From Halomonas sp. (lineage in GTDB: Bacteria > Pseudomonadota > Gammaproteobacteria > Pseudomonadales > Halomonadaceae): a DNA stretch of 64,000 nucleotides. The stretch lies in contig NZ_JAJUFQ010000006.1 of NCBI RefSeq assembly GCF_029263665.1, forward strand, positions 186,001 to 250,000, in the 5' to 3' direction. Position numbers and translations under genes: made by a program. Below are positions 7,498 to 17,251 of this stretch, piece after piece. Below the pieces are notes generated by a model. The model did no database searches and was not told where the DNA came from. It saw only the letters and a list, made by a program, of their open reading frames with translations. The first letter of the stretch is position 1; the number at the start of each line of letters is the position of its first letter.

Positions 7498-9921
7498 GTG
7501 CAGAAATATCCGCTGCGATTGAAGATCAGTGCAGTTGCTGCTCTGGCTTTTTTTACCGCTGCCATGGTGCTGATCGGGCTTTCTCTGTGGCGCCACGATA
7601 ACTTGAAACATGGCCTGGGTGAGAACGTTACCTGGCATGCTTACAAGCTCGATCGGGATACGGTAGTGCTGCGTCACCAGCTTCTCCGTGATGGGCTCGA
7701 TGAGGCGGCCTTGAAGCGCTTCCGCCTTGGTTTCGAATTACTCTACAGCAAACTCAACCTGTTTCAGGGTGGTGAGAGTCGCAAGATGCTGCGAAGCTCT
7801 GCAACGGCAGCACGCTTGCTGGATGAAATCGAGTTTCGTCTCAACGCGATGGACGATGAGATCGAACGACTGGATCATCTGGACGCCAGGACGGTCTCGG
7901 TGATTGGGCAGCAATTGGCCGAACTGAGCCAGCCCACTGAACGTCTGATCATTGCCATCAATGAGCATCTGGCCAATACCGCCTATAAAGAGCGTCTGCA
8001 CCTGCAGCGCATGTACATGTGGTTGATGGCCTTGATTCTTGGCATGAGCCTGGCCGGGGTTGTGATGTTGATGGCCCTGCTGCGCCAGGCGCGCGACAAT
8101 GAAGCGTCACGCCAAGCATTGGAAATACTCAGTGCCGAACTGCAAGTCAGTGCCCGTCAGGCACAGTCGGCCAGCCAGGCCAAGTCGGACTTTCTGGCTA
8201 CGGTCAGTCATGAGATACGCACACCGCTCAATGGCGTCATTGGCATGAGTGAATTGATGCGCGAGCAGCCACTGCCAGAGCGAGCTCGTCATTATTCCGA
8301 CACCATCCACGACAGTGCCTACAAGTTGATGGGCCTGATTGACGACATCCTTGATTTCTCCAAGATCGAGGCCGGGCGCATGGACCTGGATATTCAGGCT
8401 GTGGAACTCAAGCCCCTGGTCGATGATGCCATTGCCCTGTTTCTTCCCAGGGCGGAAGCCAAGGGTATTTCCCTCAGTGCCGAGCTGACCCAGGATCTAC
8501 CACGCTATGTCCGTTGTGACGCAGGGCGCTTGCGTCAGGTTCTTCTCAACCTTCTGACCAATGCCATCAAGTTCACTCAGGTGGGCAGCGTGAGGGTATT
8601 GGTCAGGAAAGGATATGATGATCAGGTGCTGTTCGAGGTCATCGATACCGGAAGAGGGATCGATGAAGCGTTGCTGAGTCAATTGTTCGAGCCTTTCCGT
8701 CAGGGAGGTCCCAGCATCGTTCGGCGCTACGGTGGCACAGGGCTTGGCCTGGCAATCTGCAAGCGTCTTGTCGAGGCCATGGATGGCAAGATCGGTGTCG
8801 AAAGCAGTGAAGGGCAAGGCAGTCGTTTCTGGTTCGAACTACCATTGCAATCATGGGAAGCTCCCTCTGCACAGGGGGAGGTGTATGCACCGGGAGAGCC
8901 CTCAGCCGGTGTGAACGAACCCTCAGCCGGTGTGAACGAGCCCTCAGCAGGTGTGAGCGAGCCATCAGCCAGTAGAGAAACACCGGTTAGCTTGGCCAAT
9001 GCCAAGTCTTCCATGACCCGTGCGGGGAAACCTGTATCCAGCAAACCTGACATCGACAAGGATGATGCGCTACCTACTCATCCCGCCGATGGTGAAGTCA
9101 CTCACTCCACCGATGGGGAAGCCTCTCTGGCCGCAGGTCTGCCCAGCGCCAGGGAAACGTCACAGCCAAAGGCGCTGGGTGAAGTCGAACTGCTGGTCGT
9201 GGAAGATAATATGGTCAATCAGGAAGTGGCTCAGGCCATGCTGGAAAGCCTGGGATGCCGGGTAAGTCTTGCTGCTTCTGGGCAGACAGCGCTATCGCTG
9301 TGTGAACAGCGACGCTTCGACCTGATCCTCATGGATATCCAGATGCCGGACCTTGATGGCCGCGAAGTAACGCGGCGGCTGAGAGCACGCGGGGACTGGT
9401 GCGCCAGCGTCCCCATCGTGGCCATGACGGCCGGTGGTGCCATGTACGATCAGGCAGAATGCCATGCCTCGGGAATGGACGACTATCTGACCAAGCCGAT
9501 TCTGAGGCATGACCTGTCGGCGCTGCTTCAGCGTTATCTCTTCGACACGGTAATGGAAGTGCCCGCAACGCCAACCATGGGCTCGGTACTGGACACGGAG
9601 ACCCTTGATTCCTTGCGTGGTAGCCTGGGGGATGAGCAATGCAAGAGCCTGGTGCAGTTGTTCCAGCAACAGGTGGAAGAGCGATTGCCGATGATTGTCC
9701 ACGCCGCAGAGCGGCATGATGCTTCCGAACTCGGGCGTCTGGCGCATCAGCTCAAGGGCGAGTCCGCAGGCATTGGTGCCGACGCCATGGCGGCGACTGC
9801 AGAACTGCTGGAGCGCCGTGCCCGGGAAGGGCGTTGCGAGGATACGACCGACTGCCTGGAACGATTACCTCGCTTGCTCAAGGAAACCATGGCGGCCTAT
9901 GAGCGGGCTTTCCAACAGTAA
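7498..9921 (+). CDS. Hybrid sensor histidine kinase with REC and HPt domains
   Basis: 807 residues. A membrane helix near 10-30, a periplasmic helical sensor of about 140 residues, a second helix near 173-195, a coiled linker, then the dimerisation/phosphoacceptor domain with H238 in SHEIRTPLN and an ATPase domain with N-, G1- (DTGRGID) and G2- ([10 protein letters not shown]) boxes. A Pro/Ser/Gly-rich linker with tandem repeats (about 467-545) leads to a receiver domain with D613 and a final HPt domain with H750 ([10 protein letters not shown]). This is the BarA/TorS type of phosphorelay. The start is GTG with AGGAGAG upstream. No cognate response regulator is adjacent, so the output is unknown. 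Confidence 0.92.
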   Translation: MQKYPLRLKISAVAALAFFTAAMVLIGLSLWRHDNLKHGLGENVTWHAYKLDRDTVVLRHQLLRDGLDEAALKRFRLGFELLYSKLNLFQGGESRKMLRSSATAARLLDEIEFRLNAMDDEIERLDHLDARTVSVIGQQLAELSQPTERLIIAINEHLANTAYKERLHLQRMYMWLMALILGMSLAGVVMLMALLRQARDNEASRQALEILSAELQVSARQAQSASQAKSDFLATVSHEIRTPLNGVIGMSELMREQPLPERARHYSDTIHDSAYKLMGLIDDILDFSKIEAGRMDLDIQAVELKPLVDDAIALFLPRAEAKGISLSAELTQDLPRYVRCDAGRLRQVLLNLLTNAIKFTQVGSVRVLVRKGYDDQVLFEVIDTGRGIDEALLSQLFEPFRQGGPSIVRRYGGTGLGLAICKRLVEAMDGKIGVESSEGQGSRFWFELPLQSWEAPSAQGEVYAPGEPSAGVNEPSAGVNEPSAGVSEPSASRETPVSLANAKSSMTRAGKPVSSKPDIDKDDALPTHPADGEVTHSTDGEASLAAGLPSARETSQPKALGEVELLVVEDNMVNQEVAQAMLESLGCRVSLAASGQTALSLCEQRRFDLILMDIQMPDLDGREVTRRLRARGDWCASVPIVAMTAGGAMYDQAECHASGMDDYLTKPILRHDLSALLQRYLFDTVMEVPATPTMGSVLDTETLDSLRGSLGDEQCKSLVQLFQQQVEERLPMIVHAAERHDASELGRLAHQLKGESAGIGADAMAATAELLERRAREGRCEDTTDCLERLPRLLKETMAAYERAFQQ
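8896..8973 (+). repeat. 21-bp coding tandem repeat in the kinase linker
   Basis: Three full copies (8896-8916, 8917-8937, 8938-8958) and a partial fourth encode [27 protein letters not shown] weaker 24-bp pair (9076-9099, 9100-9123) follows in the same linker, encoding THPADGEV and THSTDGEA. The linker length between kinase core and receiver is therefore likely to vary among strains. Confidence 0.9.
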
Positions 9922-9938
9922 GTTGCGACAGAGCTACG

Positions 9939-9955
9939 GACCGCCTCTGGCGGTC
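9939..9955. terminator. Short hairpin between convergent kinase and fruR genes
   Basis: GACCGCC (9939-9945) pairs with GGCGGTC (9949-9955) around a TCT loop. There is no real T-run, so it is only a likely shared terminator. Confidence 0.45.
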
Positions 9956-10002
9956 ATGTATTTCCCCAGCCTCATGCCTTCCTGCTCATGCATTCCTGGA
10001 GG

Positions 10003-11007
10003 TCACGCAGTGGCTACCGGTGGCAGGCGCCAACGTGGGTGGCGAGGTATGACCACGCGCTGTGGTCGGTACTCACCATTGATCGCTTCCATGGCCAATG
10101 CCAGTGCATGCCGGGCAATCGTTTCATGATCCTGTACGGCCGAGTTCACCGGCAAGGGCAGGAAATCCAGCAAGCGGTTGTCGCCGAAGCTGGCCATGGC
10201 CAGGCGAGAGGGCAGACCTCCCTGGGCCAGCAGTGTGTCCAGCACCCCTTCGAGCAGCGTATATGAGGCGGTGATCAGGGCATCGGGCAAGCCGTTATGC
10301 TCAAGGTAGTCACGGAAGAGACGGGCTCCTTCCTCGCGAGCATAATGCTCGGCGCTGAGCAGTGTGCACTCCACCTCGTGGCCAGCATTGGCCAGCGCGG
10401 CCTCGAAACCGGAACGGCGCTCGCTGGTGATGGACAGGTGTGGTACAGCATCCATCCACAGGACCTGCTTCACTTTCGGCCCGACGACCGAACGGGTCAG
10501 CCGTTGTGCAGCTTCTGCGTCGTTGCTGACGACACTGGCGAAGCGCTCTGCTGCCAGGCCTCGGTCCACGGCAATGATGGGTAGACCGCTGTCCATCAGC
10601 TCGGAGTAGAACGTATCGGTTTGCGGCAGGCAACTGGCGACGATCAGCGCTTCGCAGCGCTGGGCGCGCAACGACAAGGCCAGTTCTCGCTCACTGTCAG
10701 GCCTGTCATCCGAGCCGACGATCAGCAACTGATAGCCTTGCGCACGAGCGCCTCGTTCCAGGTGCTTGGCCAGGCGAGCATAACTGCTGTTTTCCAGATC
10801 CGGAACGATCAGACCGAGGATACGGCTGGAACCACGCCGCAAGGCGGCTGCCTGGGCATCCACGCGGTAACCGTGCTCCCTGACCACCGCCATGACCCGG
10901 TCGATGGTGTCCTGGCGAATACGTCGCTCCTTGGCCTTGCCATTGACGATATAGCTGGCCGTGGTACGTGAAACACCAGCCAGTCGCGCGATCTCGGCCA
11001 ATGTCAT
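10003..11007 (-). CDS. fruR: LacI-family fructose operon regulator (FruR/Cra)
   Basis: 334 residues. The N-terminal helix-turn-helix MTLAEIARLAGVSRTTASY with the hinge sequence VNGKAKERRI is characteristic of Cra/FruR, followed by the periplasmic-binding-like effector domain (GLIVPDLENSSYARLAKHLE, IAVDRGL). Cra proteins repress fructose uptake genes and are released by phosphorylated fructose. I start at the ATG at 11007, preceded by AAAGGAGAT. A longer frame to 11103 lacks a site and would add a tail the family does not have. It is divergent from fruBKA, with two Cra-like sites in the gap. Confidence 0.94.
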   Translation of the reverse strand: MTLAEIARLAGVSRTTASYIVNGKAKERRIRQDTIDRVMAVVREHGYRVDAQAAALRRGSSRILGLIVPDLENSSYARLAKHLERGARAQGYQLLIVGSDDRPDSERELALSLRAQRCEALIVASCLPQTDTFYSELMDSGLPIIAVDRGLAAERFASVVSNDAEAAQRLTRSVVGPKVKQVLWMDAVPHLSITSERRSGFEAALANAGHEVECTLLSAEHYAREEGARLFRDYLEHNGLPDALITASYTLLEGVLDTLLAQGGLPSRLAMASFGDNRLLDFLPLPVNSAVQDHETIARHALALAMEAINGEYRPQRVVIPRHPRWRLPPVATA

Positions 11008-11166
11008 GACATCTCCTTTATTCAGCGCTTCCTGAAGTTGCCCCTGCGGCGTTAGCGGCATTACTTGCTGCCTGGCAGGCAGTTGCGCCCACTGGCAACG
11101 CATTCTACCTGCTTATGGACATGCTGCACCCTGCGAAAGTTGTAGCAAGCTTGCCTTGCCATGATC

Positions 11167-11213
11167 GGAGAATCGTATCAGCATTTGAATAATAGTAAGT
11201 GACACGATTCAGC
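11167..11213. promoter_or_regulatory. Two inverted FruR/Cra-like operators in the fruR-fruB gap
   Basis: TGACACGATTCAGC at 11200-11213 reads GCTGAATCGTGTCA on the minus strand, matching the enterobacterial Cra consensus (core TGAAWCG) at all but one position. GGAGAATCGTATCA at 11167-11180 shares the GAATCGT.TCA core in the opposite orientation. They lie between fruR and fruB, as expected for autorepression and control of the PTS operon. Confidence 0.7.
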
Positions 11214-11296
11214 ATTTTGCCAAATACCTTGATACTCAAGAGGCCACTGGGTGAGGAATATCATCTCGCACAGCAAGGTCCGCCGGAGAATCTCTT

Positions 11297-14164
11297 ATGT
11301 TGACGCTCAGCTCCAACGATATTGTGCTCGGTTGTCAGGCCGAGACATGGCAGCACGCTCTGGATGCGGCTTTCGATACCCTCAGCGCTGCCGGCCTGGT
11401 CGATCAAGGCTATCGCCAGGGCCTGAGTGACCGTGAGGCTCAGTCCTCTACCTGGCTAGGCAATGGGATTGCTATCCCTCACGGTACTCCCGAAAGTCGT
11501 GACGCTGTTCTCAGCACCGGTGTCCGGGTGCTTCAGTTCCCCAAGGGGATTGAGTGGCATGACGGTAACCGAGTGCATGTGCTGGTGACCATTGCCGCCC
11601 AGAGCGATGAGCATCTGGATATCCTGCGCAGCCTCACTCATGTACTCGATCAGGAAGGCATTGCCGAACGCCTGGCCAGCGCAGAGAGCGCCGAAGCCGT
11701 TGCCGAACTGCTGTCCAAGCCTGTGGTTCAGGCTCGTCTGGATCGTGACACCCTGTGTCTGCGTCATGACGCCAAGGACTTGCTCGATCTGGGCCTGGCA
11801 GGCGCGCAGCGACTTCGTCGCCTGGGTCTGGTGGATACCTCCTTTGTATCTGCACTGCTCGAACAAAGGCCGACATCTCTGGGAAAGGGGCTGTGGCTCT
11901 ATGCTGTCGAGCAAGGTGTCCAGGCACCCGGACTTGCCGTGGTGACGCCTTCTACGCCCATCCATGAAAGCGAGGCACCGGTGGAGATGGCGTTGTGCTT
12001 TGCGGCACAGGGAGAGGCCAGCCGTTCATTGCTGAATTCAGTGCTGTCGCTGCTGGATGCTGATTCGTCTCCGCGGGAATGGGACGCCGAGCAGGTATTG
12101 GCCTGCCTGGCCGGAGAAACCAGTGGCACGACCAGCCGCCGGGTAAGGGTTCTCAATGCCCATGGTCTGCATGCACGCCCGGCCAAGGTCCTGGTGCAGA
12201 AGGCTCGGGACACAGGAGTGCCGATACAGGTACGTCTGGCGGAAGGCAATGGCCAGCCGGTCTCGGCATCCTCTCTCACCAAGGTCATTGGCCTTGGTGC
12301 CCGTCGTGGTCAAGAACTGGTGTTCTCTGCCCGGGGAGAAGGGGCTGATGCGTCGCTGGATGTGCTGGTTGCCGCTGTCACTGATGGCCTGGGTGAGCAG
12401 GTCGTTCCATTCGAGGAAGGCCGTGCCCCCAGAATGCAATCGGACACGGCCCAGGCCGAGCGTCCGAGGGCTCCTGAGCCCAATACTCCCATCATGGCGG
12501 TGGCGGCTTCTCCGGGCCTGGCCGTTGCGTCGCTGTTCGTGCTGCGTACGCCTGATTTTTCCTATCCCGAAACGGCCAGTGATGCAGCAGAGCAGCGCCA
12601 GCGTCTGCGTTCGGCTGTGGAAGAAGGAATCGCCCAGTTGCAGGCTCTCGTTGCAGGTACCGCTGGCGGAGAAGTGGCAAACATCCTGTCGATGCATCAG
12701 GAGATGCTTTCGGATCCTGAGTTGATCCAGGCGGCGGAAGAGGGCATCAACGAAGGGCAGTCGGCAGAGGCGGCCTGGTGGCAGGCGATCGATACGGCAG
12801 CCAGGGCCCAGGAGCAACTGGCCGACAGACTGCTGGCGGAACGGGCAGCAGACCTGCGTGATGTGGGCCGACGCGTACTTGGCGTGCTATGCGCCGTAGA
12901 GCTACCGCAGCCACCGGATAGCCCATACATTCTGGTGACCGATGACATTGGCCCTTCTGATGTGGCGCGCCTGGACACTCAGCGTGTACGAGGGATTCTC
13001 ACTGCTCGGGGCGGTGCCACCGCACACAGTGCGATTCTCGCCCGGGCCCTGGGGATTCCGGCTGTCGTAGGAGCGGGTGCCGGGATTCTGTCCCTGGAAG
13101 ATGGTGGTGAGCTGCTGCTCGATGGTGAAGGTGGGCAGATCGTGATCGCACCATCGGCGCAGCGTCGTGAGCGCTTTCTCAAGCGTATGGCAGAGCGTGA
13201 GCAATTGGCGGCCAAGGCATGGGATGCCCGCTACGAGCCAGCTCAGACCCGCGATGGTGTCAGGGTCGAGGTGGCCGCTAACCTCGGCAACACCGCGCAT
13301 GCTGGAGACGCTGTCTCTCGCGGGGCGGAAGGGGTTGGTCTGCTGCGCACGGAATTCCTGTTCATGTCGCATGCTGACATGCCGGATGTGGAAACCCAGG
13401 AGAAGGAATATCGTGTCGCCCTGGATGCCCTCGACGGGCGCCCACTGGTGGCTCGTACCCTCGATGTCGGCGGTGACAAGCCGTTGGCATACTGGCCTCT
13501 GCCCCAGGAGGACAACCCTTTCCTTGGCCTGCGTGGCATTCGCTTGGCTCTGACTCGCCCTCAGGTATTGCGTGACCAGTTCACCGCCCTGATCCGTGCT
13601 GCCAATGGCAGGCCACTGCGCATCATGCTGCCCATGGTCAAGGATGTCGCCGAATTTCGGGCTGCCAAGGTGATTTTTGACGAGGTGGTTGAAGAGCTAG
13701 GCGCCGTGCTCGACGGCGACACTTTGCAGCTGGGAGTGATGATCGAGATTCCTTCCAGTGCGCTCCTGGCCCAGACCCTGGCCCAGGACGTGGACTTCTT
13801 TTCCATCGGCACCAACGACCTGACCCAATACACCCTGGCCATCGACCGTGGGCACCCTGAGCTGTCTGCTCAGTCCGATGGCCTGCATCCTGCGGTACTG
13901 CGCCTGATCGAGCTGACCGTCAATGCCGCCCATGCCCATGGCAAGTGGGTGGGGGTATGCGGCGAACTGGCCAGCGACCGCCTGGCGCTTCCGGTGTTGC
14001 TGGGGCTTGGTGTCGATGAACTCTCTGTCAGTGCTCGTCAGGTCCCCATGGTCAAGGAGCGCATGCGTGGCTTCGACATGCAACAGGCCCGTGAACAGGC
14101 TCGTCAGGCACTGGAGCAGTCCACGGCAGAAGCGGTACGCGACATGCTGGAGAGCCTCTCATGA
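11297..14164 (+). CDS. fruB: Fructose PTS multiphosphoryl transfer protein (EIIA-HPr-EI)
   Basis: 955 residues fusing three phosphotransfer domains. EIIA(Fru) occupies about 1-145 with phospho-His H62 in IPHGTPES. A linker domain reaches about 275. HPr is about 280-365 with H292 in LHARPAKV. Enzyme I fills the rest, with H577 in GGATAHSAILAR and the PEP-site motif near SIGTNDLTQYTLA. Phosphate passes from PEP through EI and HPr to EIIA and then to FruA. The protein needs no separate EI/HPr, as in other gammaproteobacteria that use PTS only for fructose. The ATG at 11297 is preceded by GGAG. It heads fruBKA and overlaps fruK by four bases. Confidence 0.97.
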   Translation: MLTLSSNDIVLGCQAETWQHALDAAFDTLSAAGLVDQGYRQGLSDREAQSSTWLGNGIAIPHGTPESRDAVLSTGVRVLQFPKGIEWHDGNRVHVLVTIAAQSDEHLDILRSLTHVLDQEGIAERLASAESAEAVAELLSKPVVQARLDRDTLCLRHDAKDLLDLGLAGAQRLRRLGLVDTSFVSALLEQRPTSLGKGLWLYAVEQGVQAPGLAVVTPSTPIHESEAPVEMALCFAAQGEASRSLLNSVLSLLDADSSPREWDAEQVLACLAGETSGTTSRRVRVLNAHGLHARPAKVLVQKARDTGVPIQVRLAEGNGQPVSASSLTKVIGLGARRGQELVFSARGEGADASLDVLVAAVTDGLGEQVVPFEEGRAPRMQSDTAQAERPRAPEPNTPIMAVAASPGLAVASLFVLRTPDFSYPETASDAAEQRQRLRSAVEEGIAQLQALVAGTAGGEVANILSMHQEMLSDPELIQAAEEGINEGQSAEAAWWQAIDTAARAQEQLADRLLAERAADLRDVGRRVLGVLCAVELPQPPDSPYILVTDDIGPSDVARLDTQRVRGILTARGGATAHSAILARALGIPAVVGAGAGILSLEDGGELLLDGEGGQIVIAPSAQRRERFLKRMAEREQLAAKAWDARYEPAQTRDGVRVEVAANLGNTAHAGDAVSRGAEGVGLLRTEFLFMSHADMPDVETQEKEYRVALDALDGRPLVARTLDVGGDKPLAYWPLPQEDNPFLGLRGIRLALTRPQVLRDQFTALIRAANGRPLRIMLPMVKDVAEFRAAKVIFDEVVEELGAVLDGDTLQLGVMIEIPSSALLAQTLAQDVDFFSIGTNDLTQYTLAIDRGHPELSAQSDGLHPAVLRLIELTVNAAHAHGKWVGVCGELASDRLALPVLLGLGVDELSVSARQVPMVKERMRGFDMQQAREQARQALEQSTAEAVRDMLESLS

Positions 14165-15126
14165 AAGTGATGACGATTTCTCCCAATCCTGCCCTGGATC
14201 TTTCGATATCCCTGGACCAGCTTCGTCCCACGGAACTGAACCGGGCGCAGTCCATCGAGCTCCAGGCTGCCGGCAAGGGCGTCAACGCGGCCAGGGTCCT
14301 GATAGCTCTGGGCCATCAGGTAACGGTCACTGGCTTTCTTGGTGCTGACAATGATGCCCCTTTTGTCAGGGCATTCGCGGACATGGGGGTAGCAGACAGC
14401 TTTCTGCGCATTCCGGGAGCCACTCGGATCAATACCAAGCTGAGCGAAGCGAATGGCAACGTCACCGATATCAATGCACCGGGGCTCAAGGTGGATGAGC
14501 ATGGTTGGCGGCGCCTGATCGAGCATATCGAAGCCCGCCTGGCCTACGAGCGTCCAGATGTTCTGATGATCGGCGGTAGCTTGCCTCCGGGACTTCCTCC
14601 CGCGGCGATGGGCAGCATGGTGAAGCGCCTGCGGGCCTATGGCGTGCCGCTTTGGGTGGATACCAGTGGTGCGGCGCTGAACGCCGCCGTAAGTGCCGGG
14701 GCCAGTGCGGTCAAGCCCAACCGAGAAGAGCTGGCTGAATGGGCGGGGCAGCCGATCGATGATGAGGGCGCACTGCACCAGGCAGCGCTCTCATTATATG
14801 GTCAAGGCATTGAAGAGGCCGTGATATCCGATGGCGCAAGGGGGGTGACCTGGGTCAGTGCCCGGGGTGTATGGCAGGCCTTGCCGCCCAAGGTGGCTGT
14901 CGCCAACACCGTATGCGCTGGCGATACCCTGTTTGCTGCCATGCTGCATGCCGTGTTGTCAGGCATGAGTCCTGACGAGGGATTGCGTCTGGCCACGGCG
15001 CTATCTGCCGAAGCTGTTCGCCACGTAGGTGTTGGCGATATGACAGCCAGTGATTTTTCCGACCTTCTTGATGACACCAGGGTGCGTCGTCTCAATGACG
15101 TCGTGGCCGGGGGAGCACTCGCATGA
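14161..15126 (+). CDS. fruK: 1-phosphofructokinase
   Basis: A 321-residue PfkB-type sugar kinase that converts the fructose 1-phosphate made by the PTS to fructose 1,6-bisphosphate. It shows the N-terminal NPALD motif, the AGKGVNAARVLIALG glycine segment near residue 38, IGGSLPPGLPP near 138 and the catalytic AGDTLFAA loop near 257. The ATGA overlap with fruB and the ATGA overlap with fruA (four bases each) show a tightly coupled operon. Confidence 0.96.
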   Translation: MKVMTISPNPALDLSISLDQLRPTELNRAQSIELQAAGKGVNAARVLIALGHQVTVTGFLGADNDAPFVRAFADMGVADSFLRIPGATRINTKLSEANGNVTDINAPGLKVDEHGWRRLIEHIEARLAYERPDVLMIGGSLPPGLPPAAMGSMVKRLRAYGVPLWVDTSGAALNAAVSAGASAVKPNREELAEWAGQPIDDEGALHQAALSLYGQGIEEAVISDGARGVTWVSARGVWQALPPKVAVANTVCAGDTLFAAMLHAVLSGMSPDEGLRLATALSAEAVRHVGVGDMTASDFSDLLDDTRVRRLNDVVAGGALA

Positions 15127-16898
15127 ATGTGATATTGATCAGCACCTGCCCCAATGGTACTGCCACGAGTTATCTGGCAGTGGAACGTCTCAAGCCGGCT
15201 GCCGAGGCGCTGAACTGGCACATTGATGTGGAGCTGCATTCGAGTCTGGCCAAGGTCGAGCCCCTGTCGGCCAGTGCCATCAAGGACGCGGAGCTGGTGA
15301 TTGCCGTTGGGGAACAGATTCCTGATGCAGGCCGTTTTGCTGGCAAGCGGCTGTATCGAGCTAGCCTCCAGGAGGTGCTGCCCGAACCTGAGGCCTTTCT
15401 CCAGCGTGCCAGCCGCGAGGCGGAGGTTTTTACCGGGGATGCTTTTTCCGGGGACGCTTCCCCAGCGGTTGCCAAAGGCTCGCAAGACACTGACAGCAAA
15501 CTCAACATTGTCGCCGTGACCGCTTGTCCCACCGGTGTTGCACATACCTTCATGGCAGCCGAGGCCCTGGCGGAAGCCGGGCGTAGTCTGGGCCACAAGG
15601 TACGAGTGGAAACCCAGGGCTCGGTAGGCGCTCAGGATCAGTTGAGTGACGCAGAGATCACGGCCGCGGATCTGGTCATCCTGGCCTGTGACATTGAAGT
15701 CAATGCAGACCGATTTGCTGGCAAGCGCATCTACCGCACGTCCACGGGCAATGCGTTGAAGAAGTCACGTCAGACCATAGAGGCTGCTGCTGCTGAAGCT
15801 CAGGTGGAAGATGCGGGCGCCACAGACCAGGCTGGCGGGCGGTCCGAGGCCGCCAAGAGCTTCAAGGAAAAGGGCGTCTACAAGCACTTGTTGACCGGGG
15901 TGTCCTTCATGCTGCCCATGGTGGTGGCTGGTGGCCTGCTGATCGCTCTGTCGTTTGTCTTCGGTATCAAGGCTTTCGAGGAAGAGGGCACCTTGGCTGC
16001 CGCCTTGATGCAGATCGGTGGAGGCACTGCCTTCAAGTTGATGGTCCCGGTACTGGCTGGTTATATCGCCTATTCCATCGCTGACCGTCCCGGTATTGCT
16101 CCCGGCATGATCGGTGGCCTGCTGGCGGCAGATCTCGGTGCGGGGTTCATCGGCGGCATTCTGGCTGGCTTTCTCGCCGGTTACACTGCCAAGGCCATCG
16201 TGCGCTATGTCAAACTGCCGCCAAGCGTGGAATCACTCAAGCCGATTCTGATCATTCCTCTATTGGCCAGCCTGGTGACGGGACTGGTGATGATCTACAT
16301 CGTCGGTACGCCGGTGGCGGGTATCCTGAGCACATTGACCGCATTCCTCAAGAGCATGGGATCCACCAACGCCGTACTGCTGGGCGCATTGCTCGGTGCC
16401 ATGATGTGCTTCGATCTTGGGGGGCCGGTCAACAAGGCAGCCTATACCTTCGGTGTGGGGCTGCTGGCTTCGGAAACCTATGCTCCCATGGCCGCGATCA
16501 TGGCGGCGGGCATGGTGCCTGCCATTGGCATGGGCATCGCGACCTTTGTCGCGCGCAGCAAGTTCGCGGTTGCCGAGCGCGAAGCGGGCAAGGCCTCATT
16601 CGTCCTTGGTCTTTGCTTTATTACGGAAGGGGCTATTCCCTTTGCGGCCAAGGACCCGCTGCGGGTAATTCCTGCCAGTATGCTGGGTGGCGCTCTGACG
16701 GGTGCCTTGTCCATGCTGTTTGGCGCGCAACTGATGGCGCCGCATGGTGGCATATTCGTGCTGCTGATTCCCCATGCCATCACCCCGGTGGTGTGGTACC
16801 TGCTGGCTATCGTTGCGGGGTCTGTCGTGACCGGGCTGGGTTATGCCGCGCTCAAGCGCAGCGAAGCCGCACCCATGGCAGTGACCGTCAACAGCTGA
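15123..16898 (+). CDS. fruA: Fructose-specific PTS permease, EIIB'BC
   Basis: 591 residues. Two tandem EIIB-like domains precede the membrane EIIC domain. The first, residues 1-100, has STCPNGTATSY with a Cys at position 9. The second has the active-site C135 in VTACPTGVAHTFMAAEAL. EIIC begins near 250 (YKHLLTGVSFMLPMVV) and contains GGPVNKAAYTFGVG and ITEGAIPFAAKDP. The linker between the B domains carries a 15-bp in-frame near-duplication (TGDAF then SGDAS). It imports fructose and phosphorylates it at C1. Unlike E. coli FruA as I remember it, the first B domain keeps a cysteine in the phosphate-loop position. Confidence 0.96.
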   Translation: MNVILISTCPNGTATSYLAVERLKPAAEALNWHIDVELHSSLAKVEPLSASAIKDAELVIAVGEQIPDAGRFAGKRLYRASLQEVLPEPEAFLQRASREAEVFTGDAFSGDASPAVAKGSQDTDSKLNIVAVTACPTGVAHTFMAAEALAEAGRSLGHKVRVETQGSVGAQDQLSDAEITAADLVILACDIEVNADRFAGKRIYRTSTGNALKKSRQTIEAAAAEAQVEDAGATDQAGGRSEAAKSFKEKGVYKHLLTGVSFMLPMVVAGGLLIALSFVFGIKAFEEEGTLAAALMQIGGGTAFKLMVPVLAGYIAYSIADRPGIAPGMIGGLLAADLGAGFIGGILAGFLAGYTAKAIVRYVKLPPSVESLKPILIIPLLASLVTGLVMIYIVGTPVAGILSTLTAFLKSMGSTNAVLLGALLGAMMCFDLGGPVNKAAYTFGVGLLASETYAPMAAIMAAGMVPAIGMGIATFVARSKFAVAEREAGKASFVLGLCFITEGAIPFAAKDPLRVIPASMLGGALTGALSMLFGAQLMAPHGGIFVLLIPHAITPVVWYLLAIVAGSVVTGLGYAALKRSEAAPMAVTVNS

Positions 16899-16919
16899 GG
16901 CATGAGCCCTGGTAAATCA

Positions 16920-16948
16920 GCATGCCCATGAAAGAGGCATGGGCATGC
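16920..16948 (+). terminator. First hairpin after fruA
   Basis: A perfect 11-bp stem (16920-16930 with 16938-16948), 7-base loop and no T-run. It may stabilise the fru mRNA end ahead of the stronger terminator 30 bases on. Confidence 0.5.
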
Positions 16949-16979
16949 ATTGATGCTCCAGAAAGAAGATGACCCTTAT

Positions 16980-17008
16980 GGCCTGACAGATTTGTCAGGC
17001 CTTTTTTT
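16980..17008 (+). terminator. Rho-independent terminator of fruBKA
   Basis: GGCCTGACA (16980-16988) pairs perfectly with TGTCAGGCC (16993-17001) around a GATT loop, followed by seven T residues. Confidence 0.93.
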
Positions 17009-17251
17009 ATGCGTAACAACACCGTTACGTAGATGATTTCTCTGCATTTGGCTTATATGTCAGAAAAATATTTGAATATCTTTGTTGCATGGCATAATGG
17101 CGCGCATATTGCAGTGCAGTAAATACACAGGGCCATATCTGGTCTACCGAGGCGGTTGGCAGGCGACTGTCAGTCATCTTGCTCCGACATGCCTTGGCAG
17201 CATTTCCTATCCGGAAGTGATGCCGGGCCTGGATGCGACGAGGAGATCCCT

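Larger units (their letters stand above)
16899..17251 (+). other. 353-bp intergenic region between fruA and the ABM-domain gene
   Basis: The first 110 bases hold the two hairpins above. The rest is relatively AT-rich around 17035-17100, with a weak promoter-like pair (TTGAA near 17073 and CATAAT near 17093). The AGGAG site at 17241-17245 serves the next gene. I see no gene here. Confidence 0.5.

Noticed and set aside
16041..16900. Alternative-frame plus-strand frames inside fruA
   Set aside because: They lie inside the conserved EIIC domain, whose frame is unambiguous.
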